The translations under genes were made by a program, and so were the position numbers. Below are positions 24,063 to 32,137 of a stretch of 45,807 nt of DNA, piece after piece; the first letter of the stretch is position 1, and each line of letters starts with the position of its first letter. Location of the stretch: assembly GCA_024277255.1 (NCBI GenBank), contig JAJRVQ010000131.1, forward strand, positions 1 through 45,807, in the 5' to 3' direction. Source of the DNA: Acidobacteriota bacterium (GTDB taxonomy: Bacteria; Acidobacteriota; Thermoanaerobaculia; Multivoradales; SZUA-115). Below the pieces are notes generated by a model. That model ran no database searches. It saw nothing but the letters and a program-made list of their open reading frames with translations, and was not told where the DNA came from.

Positions 24063-26498
24063 CTACGGCACCGCCAACGTCCATGCCCCCACATCGCCGG
24101 ACTCGAAACCATCGCTGAAGATCTCGGCGGTCAGCCCTTGCGGGAAGGCGCGGACTCGGATGTCATCGATGTGCCACCCGTCGTCGACGGTGCCACCGTC
24201 GGTGATCAGCCGGAAGCGCACTCGTGCGTCGGCCACACCGTCGAGCACGGCCAGATCGATCTCCACCCGGCTCCACTGCGTGTCGAAGCCGGTGCGGGCA
24301 TAGCCGTCGAGGCGCTGCCAGGGGCCACCGTTGGCCGAGACCTCGATCCAGCCGATATCGAAGCCGGACTCCAGGTCATAGAGATGGTGAAAAGAAAGCT
24401 CGGTGCCTTCGAGACCACTGAGGTCGAACGACGGCGAGGTCAGCGAGAGGTCGCGGTTCGAGGAGTAGTTGCTCCCCGGGCTGTCGGTCCACGAGTGGGT
24501 ACCGCTCAACGCTGCTTCGGTGGTGATCGCCCACGGCGCTTGCGCCGTCCAGCCACCGGCACCACTTTCGACATCGTCGATGAGAACATCCGTGTACGGA
24601 GGCAGCCGGAAGTCGATGCCGTTCACGCCGCCGCCCGGTACCGCCACACTGAGCCGGCGAGTCGGCGCGTGGGCGGTGCCCTCGGCAATCACCTCGTAGG
24701 TGCCGGGCACCACCAGTAAGGAGTAGGCCCCGGTGACCGGGTCGCTGGTGGTCTCGGCACGGCCGGCGCGGATGGTCACCGCGATCGGCGCGTTGCTCAC
24801 CGCATCTACCGCGACACCGGCGATGGTCGAAGAGGCCGTCGCCGCGATATCGAGAAAGACGGCGCTGACCGATCCCCAGTTTCCGGCGACATCCTGGCCT
24901 CGCACGTAGACGGTATGCCGACCCGCGGAAAGACCGGTGGTGTCGATCATCGCGTTCACCGCCTCGGCCTTGGCGTCGAAGAGACCGTCGTCGGCGAAGA
25001 GCGCCACCGGCGCCGCCAGCGCCTCCCACGGCGGCAGATCGACGGTGTACTGCGCGGCCATGATGTTCTGCGTCGGCTCTACGCCGTTGTCGTTCTGGAA
25101 ACGGGTGTCGTCGATCTCGGCGGTCAACGCCACCAATTCACCGGCCAGGAAGGTACGGGCAGGGATCGCCACCTCGACGACATCGGGGCCCGACGGCGTG
25201 ATGTAGGAGGTGCGCACGATCTTCGCCGCCCAGGTCATGGCCGGGATGTGGTCCCCCACCATCAGATGGTCGAAGACGTCGCACTGCTGGAAAAACTCGG
25301 TGCCCAACTCGATGGTGTAGGCGGGAATCCCCAACTCGCCGTAGGCGAAGTCTTTGCTCGATCCATCCACAACTCCAAAGCTCCCGGTTTGCGACGGGTA
25401 GTCGACAAACCAGCCGTACTTGCGCCCGAGAGTCTGGATCCCGGCATCGTCGGGTGGCGGACCGCCGCTGAACCCCCAGCTCGACAACAAGACCTGCGAA
25501 AAACTGTGCACATCGAACAACAAGCCGGTGGTATTCGGATCCGCGGGGGTGGACAGGCCGGTTCCGCGCTGGTCGGGAAAGATGGAGAGAAGATAGTCCT
25601 GAATCGCCTGGTTCTCGGGTTCGACCGCCGGAGCCGTACCGCGATAGGACTGGCTACAGGGGTTGGTACTCGAACCGCCGCAACAACCCCATTGAAAGTC
25701 GTACCCGCGGTTGAGGTCGGTGCCGATGTCATTCGGGCTGGTGCAACCGTTGGGCCGCAGGTTCTTGCGCCAAAGGAGGCCGGTTTCGGCCTTCTTGCGA
25801 CCATCCGGGTTGGCCACCAGGAGGATATGGACCTCGTGGAAATCGAGCAGCCAGGTCACATCCGGATCGGTCCCATAGGCGGCCAGCAGGTGCTCGCCGA
25901 AGCGGGTGACCAACTCGGCAGTGGCGTATTCGCGAGCGTGTACCGAGCCCATGATCATGATCTTCGGTTTGCTGCCGGCGATCGCGGAGTTGGTCAGCCG
26001 TAAGACCTTGAGGTCATAGCCCGCGGCCGCGTTCTGCGTCTTGAGATAGGAGTCGCCGACATCGATGTAGCTGGCCAGCGCCGGGTATGCGGCGACCAGC
26101 GCCTCGCCGGTGGCCATCGTCTCTTCCACCGTCCGGTAGCAGGGAAAACCGGGAATGCCGAACGTCTGCCCCGCCTTGAGCCGCGCCGGGTGGCGCAGCT
26201 GGTCGGTCCACCGTTCGTCGAGCTGGAGGTAGAAGCCTGCCTTCTGCATGCGCCGTTGTCCGGCCTCGTCGACTCGCACCACCACCGCTCCATCCTTGAG
26301 CACCGCCCAAACGTCCGCCCATTGGCGCAACTCGTCGAGCATCGGCGGGTCCCACAGGTAGCCGCGGACCACGCGATCGCCGGCGGCCTCCGCGCTCTGC
26401 GCGGCGACGCCGGCGGCAGAGACCGGACTGGCAGCCAGCAGCGCAACCAGCAGAACACTGTTCACAAACCAGCGCCACGAACCGATGGAAGAGACCAT
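24063..26498 (-). CDS. Secreted multidomain M14 zinc carboxypeptidase with FESGD C-terminal tag
   Basis: I choose the ATG at 26498, which opens a signal peptide (about 1-29, ending SPVSAAG), giving 811 residues. The peptidase domain carries zinc ligands His187 and Glu190 (GSVHARE) and His331 (DVHSFS), substrate-binding Asn263-Arg264 (TDLNRGYDF) and catalytic Glu397 (YTIELGTEF). After it come an Ig-like region, a carboxypeptidase-regulatory-like beta-sandwich (IAGVAVDAVSNAPI to the PPYTDV region) and an immune-inhibitor-A/MAM-like domain (DDVESGAGGW onward, VDDGWHIDDIRV). It ends AEIFSDGFESGDVGAWTLAVP. It probably degrades peptides outside the cell. It is divergent from the hypothetical gene at 26597. 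Confidence 0.93.
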   Translation of the reverse strand: MVSSIGSWRWFVNSVLLVALLAASPVSAAGVAAQSAEAAGDRVVRGYLWDPPMLDELRQWADVWAVLKDGAVVVRVDEAGQRRMQKAGFYLQLDERWTDQLRHPARLKAGQTFGIPGFPCYRTVEETMATGEALVAAYPALASYIDVGDSYLKTQNAAAGYDLKVLRLTNSAIAGSKPKIMIMGSVHAREYATAELVTRFGEHLLAAYGTDPDVTWLLDFHEVHILLVANPDGRKKAETGLLWRKNLRPNGCTSPNDIGTDLNRGYDFQWGCCGGSSTNPCSQSYRGTAPAVEPENQAIQDYLLSIFPDQRGTGLSTPADPNTTGLLFDVHSFSQVLLSSWGFSGGPPPDDAGIQTLGRKYGWFVDYPSQTGSFGVVDGSSKDFAYGELGIPAYTIELGTEFFQQCDVFDHLMVGDHIPAMTWAAKIVRTSYITPSGPDVVEVAIPARTFLAGELVALTAEIDDTRFQNDNGVEPTQNIMAAQYTVDLPPWEALAAPVALFADDGLFDAKAEAVNAMIDTTGLSAGRHTVYVRGQDVAGNWGSVSAVFLDIAATASSTIAGVAVDAVSNAPIAVTIRAGRAETTSDPVTGAYSLLVVPGTYEVIAEGTAHAPTRRLSVAVPGGGVNGIDFRLPPYTDVLIDDVESGAGGWTAQAPWAITTEAALSGTHSWTDSPGSNYSSNRDLSLTSPSFDLSGLEGTELSFHHLYDLESGFDIGWIEVSANGGPWQRLDGYARTGFDTQWSRVEIDLAVLDGVADARVRFRLITDGGTVDDGWHIDDIRVRAFPQGLTAEIFSDGFESGDVGAWTLAVP

Positions 26499-26596
26499 GA
26501 CAAAACCCCCACTCGCTGGTAGAACCAGCATCTTTGATACGACGACCGCCACTCAGGTCATCCCCTGTTCACCGCAGAATGATAGCTTGATTTGCC

Positions 26597-27883
26597 GTGG
26601 TTACCTTCATCTCACTGTTTCTCGGCTTGATCCTCGGCGAACAGCCGATCCAACTGGGAGTCGACGACACCGTCGCCAGCGTCGAACTGAGGTTGGACGA
26701 CGAGGCGATCGCCACGCTGCGCGGCGAACCCTGGCTGCTGCGGCATGACTTCGGTGACCGTCTTGAACCGCATCGGCTGGTCGCCATCGCACGCGACGGC
26801 GAAGGTGTCGAGGTGGCTCGCGCGCAGCAGTGGATCAACATGCCGCGTCCCCCCGCCGAAGCCGGAATGGTACTGGAGTCGGACCCGGCGAGCGGCCGCA
26901 AGCGGGCCCGCCTCACTTGGGAGAGCCTGCGCGGCGAGGATCCGCTCAAGGTCACCGCCTCGCTCGATGGCCAGCCCTTGCCGGTCGCCGATCCCAAGGC
27001 GATCCCCCTGCCCGAATTCGACCCGGAGCAGCTCCATTTCTTCCGCGCCGTGTTGCACTTCCAAGGGCAGGTGGTTTCGACCGTCGAGGCGACCTTCGGC
27101 GGCACCTTCGCCGACGCCATCAACGCGCAACTGACGGCAGTGCCGATTCGTATCCCACGCCGCAAGCCGCCGGTGATCGAAGACTTGACCGGCAAGGTTC
27201 TTTCCCAAGGAGAGCCGGTCGACATCGTGGCGGTCGAAAGAGGGGTCGCGGAAGCCGTCTTCCTGGTCGACATCACCGCCGACGCGGGGCTGCGCAATAT
27301 CGCCGCGGAGACCGGCCGCTATACCAACCGGCAATGGCGCGGCCCCCTGAAGAAGGACCAGCAATTGCGGATGATCCGCACATTCGAGCAGCCGGAGGCG
27401 CAAGAAGGCAGCCATTTCGACCTCTTCCAGGCGAGCGAACCGGTCACTTCCAAACAGGGAGGAGTGCTCTATTTCCTGGTCAATCTCAGGTTCAGGGCGG
27501 ACGGCACCGAAGTCCAACGACTCGCCGACGTGGTCGCCGCCGCGGGAACTTCGGCGGCGGCCAACCACGGTCGCCGGCATGTAGTACTGGTTCTGGGAAG
27601 CGGTGGCAAAGACGATAGCGTGATCACCCCGCAGATCGCTCGCGACTACCTGAAAGCCCTGCAAGTGCCCTTCACCGTCTGGTCGATCTCCTCCAAGCCG
27701 CCGGATCCCGCCCTCGGCTGGGGCAAGGTAGTTCAGATTCACAACCTCCTACAATTCGAGGGTGCCGTCCGTGATCTGGCCAAGGATCTCGACCACCAAG
27801 CCATCATCTGGGTGGCCGGAAAGCACTTGCCGCAGCACCTGAGTCTGGCCGCCGGGCTGAGGAAGGTGCGTCTGGTGCGCTGA
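26597..27883 (+). CDS. Hypothetical exported protein, VWA-like C-terminal half
   Basis: A 428-residue frame from a GTG at 26597 without a convincing ribosome-binding site. The N-terminus VTFISLFLGLILGEQ could be a short signal sequence. The protein is beta-rich (LGVDDTVASVELRLDDEAI) and then has an alternating region ending in HVVLVLGSGGKDDSVITPQIARDYL and PFTVWSISSK, which resembles the Rossmann-like core of a VWA domain without a clear MIDAS motif. The layout recalls a remote TIGR03436 relative, three of which lie in this window, but I do not recognise a family. Codon use is like its neighbours, so it is a real gene. Confidence 0.7.
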   Translation: MVTFISLFLGLILGEQPIQLGVDDTVASVELRLDDEAIATLRGEPWLLRHDFGDRLEPHRLVAIARDGEGVEVARAQQWINMPRPPAEAGMVLESDPASGRKRARLTWESLRGEDPLKVTASLDGQPLPVADPKAIPLPEFDPEQLHFFRAVLHFQGQVVSTVEATFGGTFADAINAQLTAVPIRIPRRKPPVIEDLTGKVLSQGEPVDIVAVERGVAEAVFLVDITADAGLRNIAAETGRYTNRQWRGPLKKDQQLRMIRTFEQPEAQEGSHFDLFQASEPVTSKQGGVLYFLVNLRFRADGTEVQRLADVVAAAGTSAAANHGRRHVVLVLGSGGKDDSVITPQIARDYLKALQVPFTVWSISSKPPDPALGWGKVVQIHNLLQFEGAVRDLAKDLDHQAIIWVAGKHLPQHLSLAAGLRKVRLVR

Positions 27884-27944
27884 GCGCGTGGTATTTTTCC
27901 CTTCTACCTGGCGCGCATGCGCTCTTGTCGTGAAGGAGAGGGAA

Positions 27945-28748
27945 ATGACCGAAGCTACCTCGGCTAAGAAGAAGGGCCTCAGCCCCCTGGCATGGATCGC
28001 AATCGGCTGCGGCGGCCTGCTCATCATCGGTGTTCTGGCGGTGACCGTCGGCACGGCGATCTTCGTCAAAAAGGCGAAGGACTTCGTCGAAGACATCGAC
28101 GAAAACCCCGCGGCCACACTCGGCAAGACCTTCGCCGCCTTCAACCCGGAGATCGAGTACATCGACTCGGACGAAGAGGACGGCACGGTCACCTTCTACA
28201 ATAAGAAGGAGGACGAGGAATACGTCGTCAACGTCAAAGATATTAGAGACGGCAAGTTCAGCTTTACCGGCCCGGAAGGGAAGGTCGAGTTCAACGCTTC
28301 CGCAGAGGGCGGCGGTATCACCATCGACAGCCCCGAGGGCACGACGCGAATCGCCGCCAGCGCCGACCAGGGCGCAGTCACCGTCACCGACGCCGCCGGC
28401 GAAACGGTCGCCCGTTTCGGCTCAGCCGACCTTGGAGAATTGCCGGCAGGCTTGGCCGTCTACCCGGGAGCCGAATTGGGCGGCTCCTATTCGGGAGTAC
28501 AAGCAGACCAAAGAGCCGGCGCGGTGACCATGACCACCGAAGACTCGCTCGATCAGGTGGTCCAGTTCTACGAGAAGATTCTCGATGAGGGCGATTTCAA
28601 GATCCAGAATCGAACCCGGACTAGCCAGGGAGCGACCGAAATGGCCATCCTCACCGCCGAAAACGGCGACGGCGTTTCGGTCAACCTGGTAGCCACCCAG
28701 GAAGACGGCAAGACGCAAGCGGTGCTCAACTACTCGCAGAAAGAGTGA
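27945..28748 (+). CDS. Hypothetical membrane-anchored protein
   Basis: The ATG at 27945 follows GAAGGAGAGGG with good spacing; 267 residues. A short cytoplasmic start (MTEATSAKKKGLSP) leads into one membrane helix (about 16-42: LAWIAIGCGGLLIIGVLAVTVG), then an acidic segment (FVEDIDENP). An ectodomain follows with repetitive beta character (FSFTGPEGKVEFNASAEGGGITIDSPEGTTRIAA) and a C-terminal alpha/beta domain (LAVYPGAELGGSYSG to the end). The VYPGA...VVQFYEK pattern is shared by uncharacterised bacterial proteins. No catalytic motif is visible. Probable periplasmic function, unknown. Confidence 0.8.
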   Translation: MTEATSAKKKGLSPLAWIAIGCGGLLIIGVLAVTVGTAIFVKKAKDFVEDIDENPAATLGKTFAAFNPEIEYIDSDEEDGTVTFYNKKEDEEYVVNVKDIRDGKFSFTGPEGKVEFNASAEGGGITIDSPEGTTRIAASADQGAVTVTDAAGETVARFGSADLGELPAGLAVYPGAELGGSYSGVQADQRAGAVTMTTEDSLDQVVQFYEKILDEGDFKIQNRTRTSQGATEMAILTAENGDGVSVNLVATQEDGKTQAVLNYSQKE

Positions 28749-28762
28749 ACCTGGCCACGCTG

Positions 28763-28804
28763 CCCGCCACACCAGCCGACTTCGCGCGCTGAGAGTGGCG
28801 GGCG
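28763..28804. terminator. 9-bp inverted repeat after the membrane-anchored gene
   Basis: GCCCGCCAC (28763-28771) and GTGGCGGGC (28796-28804) are exact complements with a 24-base loop, starting 15 bases after the stop at 28748. A smaller GGGC/GCCC hairpin follows at once. There is no T-tract, so factor-independent termination is doubtful. The 186-base gap contains no gene. Confidence 0.4.
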
Positions 28805-28934
28805 ACTTGCCCGCTCCGTCTGCCCACCAGCTTGCCCACTGCGCTTGACCGCCGCACCGCTCCTTGGCGATACTGTCCGGCGATGCGCGCGTCAACAGCA
28901 CGGTGATCCCCACAATCGTCCAGGAGTTCCTCGC

Positions 28935-30326
28935 ATGAAGAAGATCCGTCCACTCTGCGCTCTCCGGCCCCCGCCCCCTCAGTTGTGGCTCCCCCTCGCC
29001 GCAGCCGTCCTCTTCGCCGTCTCGCCAGCCATCGCCCAGGACTGGATCGAGTACACCGACGAGACCGGCTCCCGGCTGGTGGCTGACGCCGGCGTCGGTG
29101 CTGTCGACGCCGAAGAGAAGGACCTCATCTCCGGCGACGTGGACAAGGACGGCGACATCGACCTGCTGATCGCCCGCAAGCGCCCCTTCTCCACCATGGG
29201 CGGACGGCGCAACGTTCTGTTCATCAACGAGAACGGCGTGATGACCGACCGCACCTCGACGCTGGCCCCCGACATGCTGGATGCCACCGACGACCGCGAC
29301 ATCATCCTGACCGATGTCGACGGTGACAGCTGGCTCGACGTGGTGACGGTGACCACCTTCAGCAACCAGCCGCGGATCTACATGAACCTCGGCAACGACG
29401 CCGGTGGTACCTGGCTCGGCTTCGACTGGAACGCCGCCGACAACCGGCTTCCCACCTTCAATCCGGGGCCGAAGTTCTGCTCCGTCGGCTTCGGCGATGT
29501 CACCGGCAACGGCCGGCCGGATCTCTTCTTCACCGACTACGACAACAACCTCGAAGACAAGCTGCTGATCAACGACGGCAACGGCTTCTTCAGCGATGAG
29601 ACGGCGGCACGGATGACCCTCTCGATGGCCAGCTCGACCTTCGGTACCGACGCGCACATCGCCGATTTCAACGGCGACGGCTTCAACGACATCCTCAAGA
29701 ACGACGCCAGCGGCAGCGGCGTGCCACCGCCCGGTTTCGACTCCAACGCGCGCATTCTTTACAACGACGGCACCGGCAACTTTGTCTTCGAGGACTTCGT
29801 CTACACCGCCTCGCCGTACATGACCGAACCCGGAGACTTCAACGGCGACGGCCGACTGGATTTCTATGTCGTCGACGACGGCCAGGACAGCTACCTGCTC
29901 AACACCGGCAACGATGCCAGCGGTCACGCCCAGTTCAACATCGTCGGCCTGACCGGAAGCCCGAACACGACCGGCTTCGGCGGCAACACCAAGGTCGCCG
30001 ATCTCGACCGCGACGGCATCCTCGACATCCTGGTGACCGATGTCGACACCGACATCTCCGGCTGCAACCGCCGCATGGTGGTGCTGCAAGGCCAGGCGCC
30101 GAGGAGCAACGTCTCCTACCTCGATCCCTTCAACGGCAGCCCGCGGTCCTGGCTGCCGCAGGGCGTTTTCGACGTCGAAGCGATGTACATCAACAACGAT
30201 GAGTGGCTCGACCTGTGGATCGCCACCTGTACCGGGTCGAAGATCTTCATCGCCGTGCCGCAGGACATCTTCGCCGACGGTTTCGAGTCCGGCGACACCG
30301 GCTCCTGGTCTTCGGTCACGCCGTAG
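28935..30326 (+). CDS. Secreted FG-GAP/VCBS-like repeat protein with FESGD C-terminal tag
   Basis: The ATG at 28935 (CAGGAG upstream) begins MKKIRPLCALR; a long signal sequence ends VSPAIAQD near residue 35. The 463 residues contain at least six repeats with calcium-loop-like DxDxDG motifs: GDVDKDGDIDLLI, DVDGDSWLDVV, DVTGNGRPDLFF, DFNGDGFNDIL, DFNGDGRLDFYV and DLDRDGILDILV. This is typical of a beta-propeller of FG-GAP repeats, usually involved in adhesion or ligand binding. It ends DIFADGFESGDTGSWSSVTP, the same tag as two M14 peptidases and the BNR protein. Confidence 0.9.
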   Translation: MKKIRPLCALRPPPPQLWLPLAAAVLFAVSPAIAQDWIEYTDETGSRLVADAGVGAVDAEEKDLISGDVDKDGDIDLLIARKRPFSTMGGRRNVLFINENGVMTDRTSTLAPDMLDATDDRDIILTDVDGDSWLDVVTVTTFSNQPRIYMNLGNDAGGTWLGFDWNAADNRLPTFNPGPKFCSVGFGDVTGNGRPDLFFTDYDNNLEDKLLINDGNGFFSDETAARMTLSMASSTFGTDAHIADFNGDGFNDILKNDASGSGVPPPGFDSNARILYNDGTGNFVFEDFVYTASPYMTEPGDFNGDGRLDFYVVDDGQDSYLLNTGNDASGHAQFNIVGLTGSPNTTGFGGNTKVADLDRDGILDILVTDVDTDISGCNRRMVVLQGQAPRSNVSYLDPFNGSPRSWLPQGVFDVEAMYINNDEWLDLWIATCTGSKIFIAVPQDIFADGFESGDTGSWSSVTP

Positions 30327-30337
30327 AGCGATTCAGC

Positions 30338-30364
30338 GAGCTGCCGAGTGGCGTTCGGCAGCTC
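30338..30364. terminator. Perfect 10-bp hairpin between convergent genes
   Basis: GAGCTGCCGA (30338-30347) and TCGGCAGCTC (30355-30364) are exact complements with a 7-base loop, filling most of the 43-base gap between the convergent FG-GAP and VWA-type genes. It can fold in transcripts of either strand. T-richness downstream is slight on the plus strand, so it is a likely bidirectional transcript-end hairpin rather than a textbook intrinsic terminator. Confidence 0.55.
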
Positions 30365-30369
30365 CTGCT

Positions 30370-32043
30370 TCAGTCTTGGTCGGAAGCGACCTGCACCGGC
30401 TGGTTCAAGACGCTGATCTCGCGCCCCACTTCGTCGCGCACCGCCACCGCCACCAGGTTGTCGCCTTGGCGCAGCTTCAGGTTCAGCCTGTAGCCCCACA
30501 ACTGGTCTCGCGCCGCCTCCAGATGAGCGCTGGGAATAGCGACCGGCACCTCGACGCTGTTCAGCGAGGTAAACCGTCCTTTGGAGTCTCGCGCCAGGAC
30601 GAACAGCTTGGCCTTGCCCTGGTGTTGGCCGCCTTGCGGCAGCAGCGTCAGCCTGGAAATGGGAATCCCCACCTGTAGCGCCGCCCCATCACTCGGCGGT
30701 TGCGCCACCGTCTCCAGGATCACCCCGAGCGGGTTGGATTGGCGGCCGTGCAGCAGAGCGGCCATCAGCTGCTCCTCCATCTGCTCCTCATCGCTGCGAT
30801 CGCGGAAGCTACGGCGGTAACGAATCTTGAGGTCCGGCCGGCGCAGCTTGACCTCGATGGTCCGCGCCTCGCCATTGCCCTCCAGGTGCGAGGAATAGGC
30901 CAGCGAGTAGAGACTCGCGTTATCGGCCGCGATCTCTTCCACCACGAAACTCACATTGTTCAAGTTGAGAAAAGCGCGCCCACCGGTCTCTTCGGCAAGA
31001 ACCTTGAACGACTCTTGCATGCTCATTCGGTCCTCGCCAGGATTCCTCCTCGCCCCGGTCCCGTCCAGCGGATAGAAGGTCACGCGGGCGCTGTTGGCAC
31101 GCGCCGCCAGCCGGCTCAGTTCGTCGTTGACCGAGAAGGAGCGCGCTTGCAGCATCGCGGAACTCAAAGCACAAGCCTGCTGGACCATGGTGAAATATTC
31201 GACTCCGGGTTGCGCCGCGAGCCCATCGGCCACGTAGAGCAGCGATTTGCGGCCCGGCATGGCCGCCAAGGAGCGAATCATCGCGTCGAGCGCACGGATC
31301 GCCTGTTGAGACTTCATCTGCACACCGCTGGCATACTGCCTTGCCACCGACTCCGCGCTGGGGCAGCCCGCCAATTCCAAGGCATCCGCCACCGCCTGAA
31401 AACCGCTGCGCAGATCCATCTCCGCATTCAGACCACGCGCCGCCATATCCCCCAGTTCTTCCAGGGCCTTGTCCACCAAGGCAAGATCCTCGGTGAAAGG
31501 CAAGCGCACCTCGAGCGAGGTGTTGTGGGTGACCACCGAGACCCGAGCGTTTTCCAGTCCGGCGATACGCTCGCGCACCCGCCGCAGCACTCGGCTGCGG
31601 TTGAAGGGACGGGTGTTGGCGTTGTCGATGAAAATGACCAGCTGGAGCGTCTCTGTTTCCTGCTGATCTTGGCCACCAACCTCCTGCGTGCTTGTTGCCA
31701 CGCTCGTATCGCTCTCACTGCCGCTCTCCCTGGCCGCGGAGCGAGGTGGAACACGATAGCTGGCGAAGTGAGTCAGTTCGACCTCTTTTCCATTCTCGAA
31801 CACCGAGAAATCGCCCCGCGTCAACCCCGGCACGGGATCGCCGTTCTTGTCGGTGACGTAGAGGTCAACGTTGATCAGCTCGACGTTGATGACCTCGGAG
31901 AAGGACGAGGGTGGCTTAGACTCTGCCTGCTCGACCGCCAATCCTGGTATCGCCGTGGTCAACAAGATGGCGACGCCAAGACAGCCGCCTCTCATCGGCC
32001 GGCTCGATATTGCTTGCAACACCTTGATTAATCCGCCATTCAT
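30370..32043 (-). CDS. VWFA-related acidobacterial protein (TIGR03436 type), third paralog
   Basis: The ATG at 32043 follows GGGGAGAGATC; the longer open frame upstream is not protein-like. 557 residues: a signal sequence (about 17-36, ending IPGLAVEQ), the INVELINVDLYVTDKNG and GLTRGDFSVFENG block, and a VWA-like domain with LQLVIFIDNANTRPFNR, PGRKSLLYVADGL and RVTFYPLDGTGAR. ETGGRAFLNLNN, SLYSLAYSS and a C-terminal beta-rich domain ending QPVQVASDQD follow. It is clearly homologous to, but much more diverged than, the tandem pair at the left edge. It is exported; function unknown. Confidence 0.92.
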   Translation of the reverse strand: MNGGLIKVLQAISSRPMRGGCLGVAILLTTAIPGLAVEQAESKPPSSFSEVINVELINVDLYVTDKNGDPVPGLTRGDFSVFENGKEVELTHFASYRVPPRSAARESGSESDTSVATSTQEVGGQDQQETETLQLVIFIDNANTRPFNRSRVLRRVRERIAGLENARVSVVTHNTSLEVRLPFTEDLALVDKALEELGDMAARGLNAEMDLRSGFQAVADALELAGCPSAESVARQYASGVQMKSQQAIRALDAMIRSLAAMPGRKSLLYVADGLAAQPGVEYFTMVQQACALSSAMLQARSFSVNDELSRLAARANSARVTFYPLDGTGARRNPGEDRMSMQESFKVLAEETGGRAFLNLNNVSFVVEEIAADNASLYSLAYSSHLEGNGEARTIEVKLRRPDLKIRYRRSFRDRSDEEQMEEQLMAALLHGRQSNPLGVILETVAQPPSDGAALQVGIPISRLTLLPQGGQHQGKAKLFVLARDSKGRFTSLNSVEVPVAIPSAHLEAARDQLWGYRLNLKLRQGDNLVAVAVRDEVGREISVLNQPVQVASDQD

Positions 32044-32137
32044 GATCTCTCCCCTACTCTGGTTCGATTCGTTTGATCCTTCTTGATCTAGCCGTGATCC
32101 GAAATCGGACCATTCTCTACGATGGGGGCCCCGTCTT

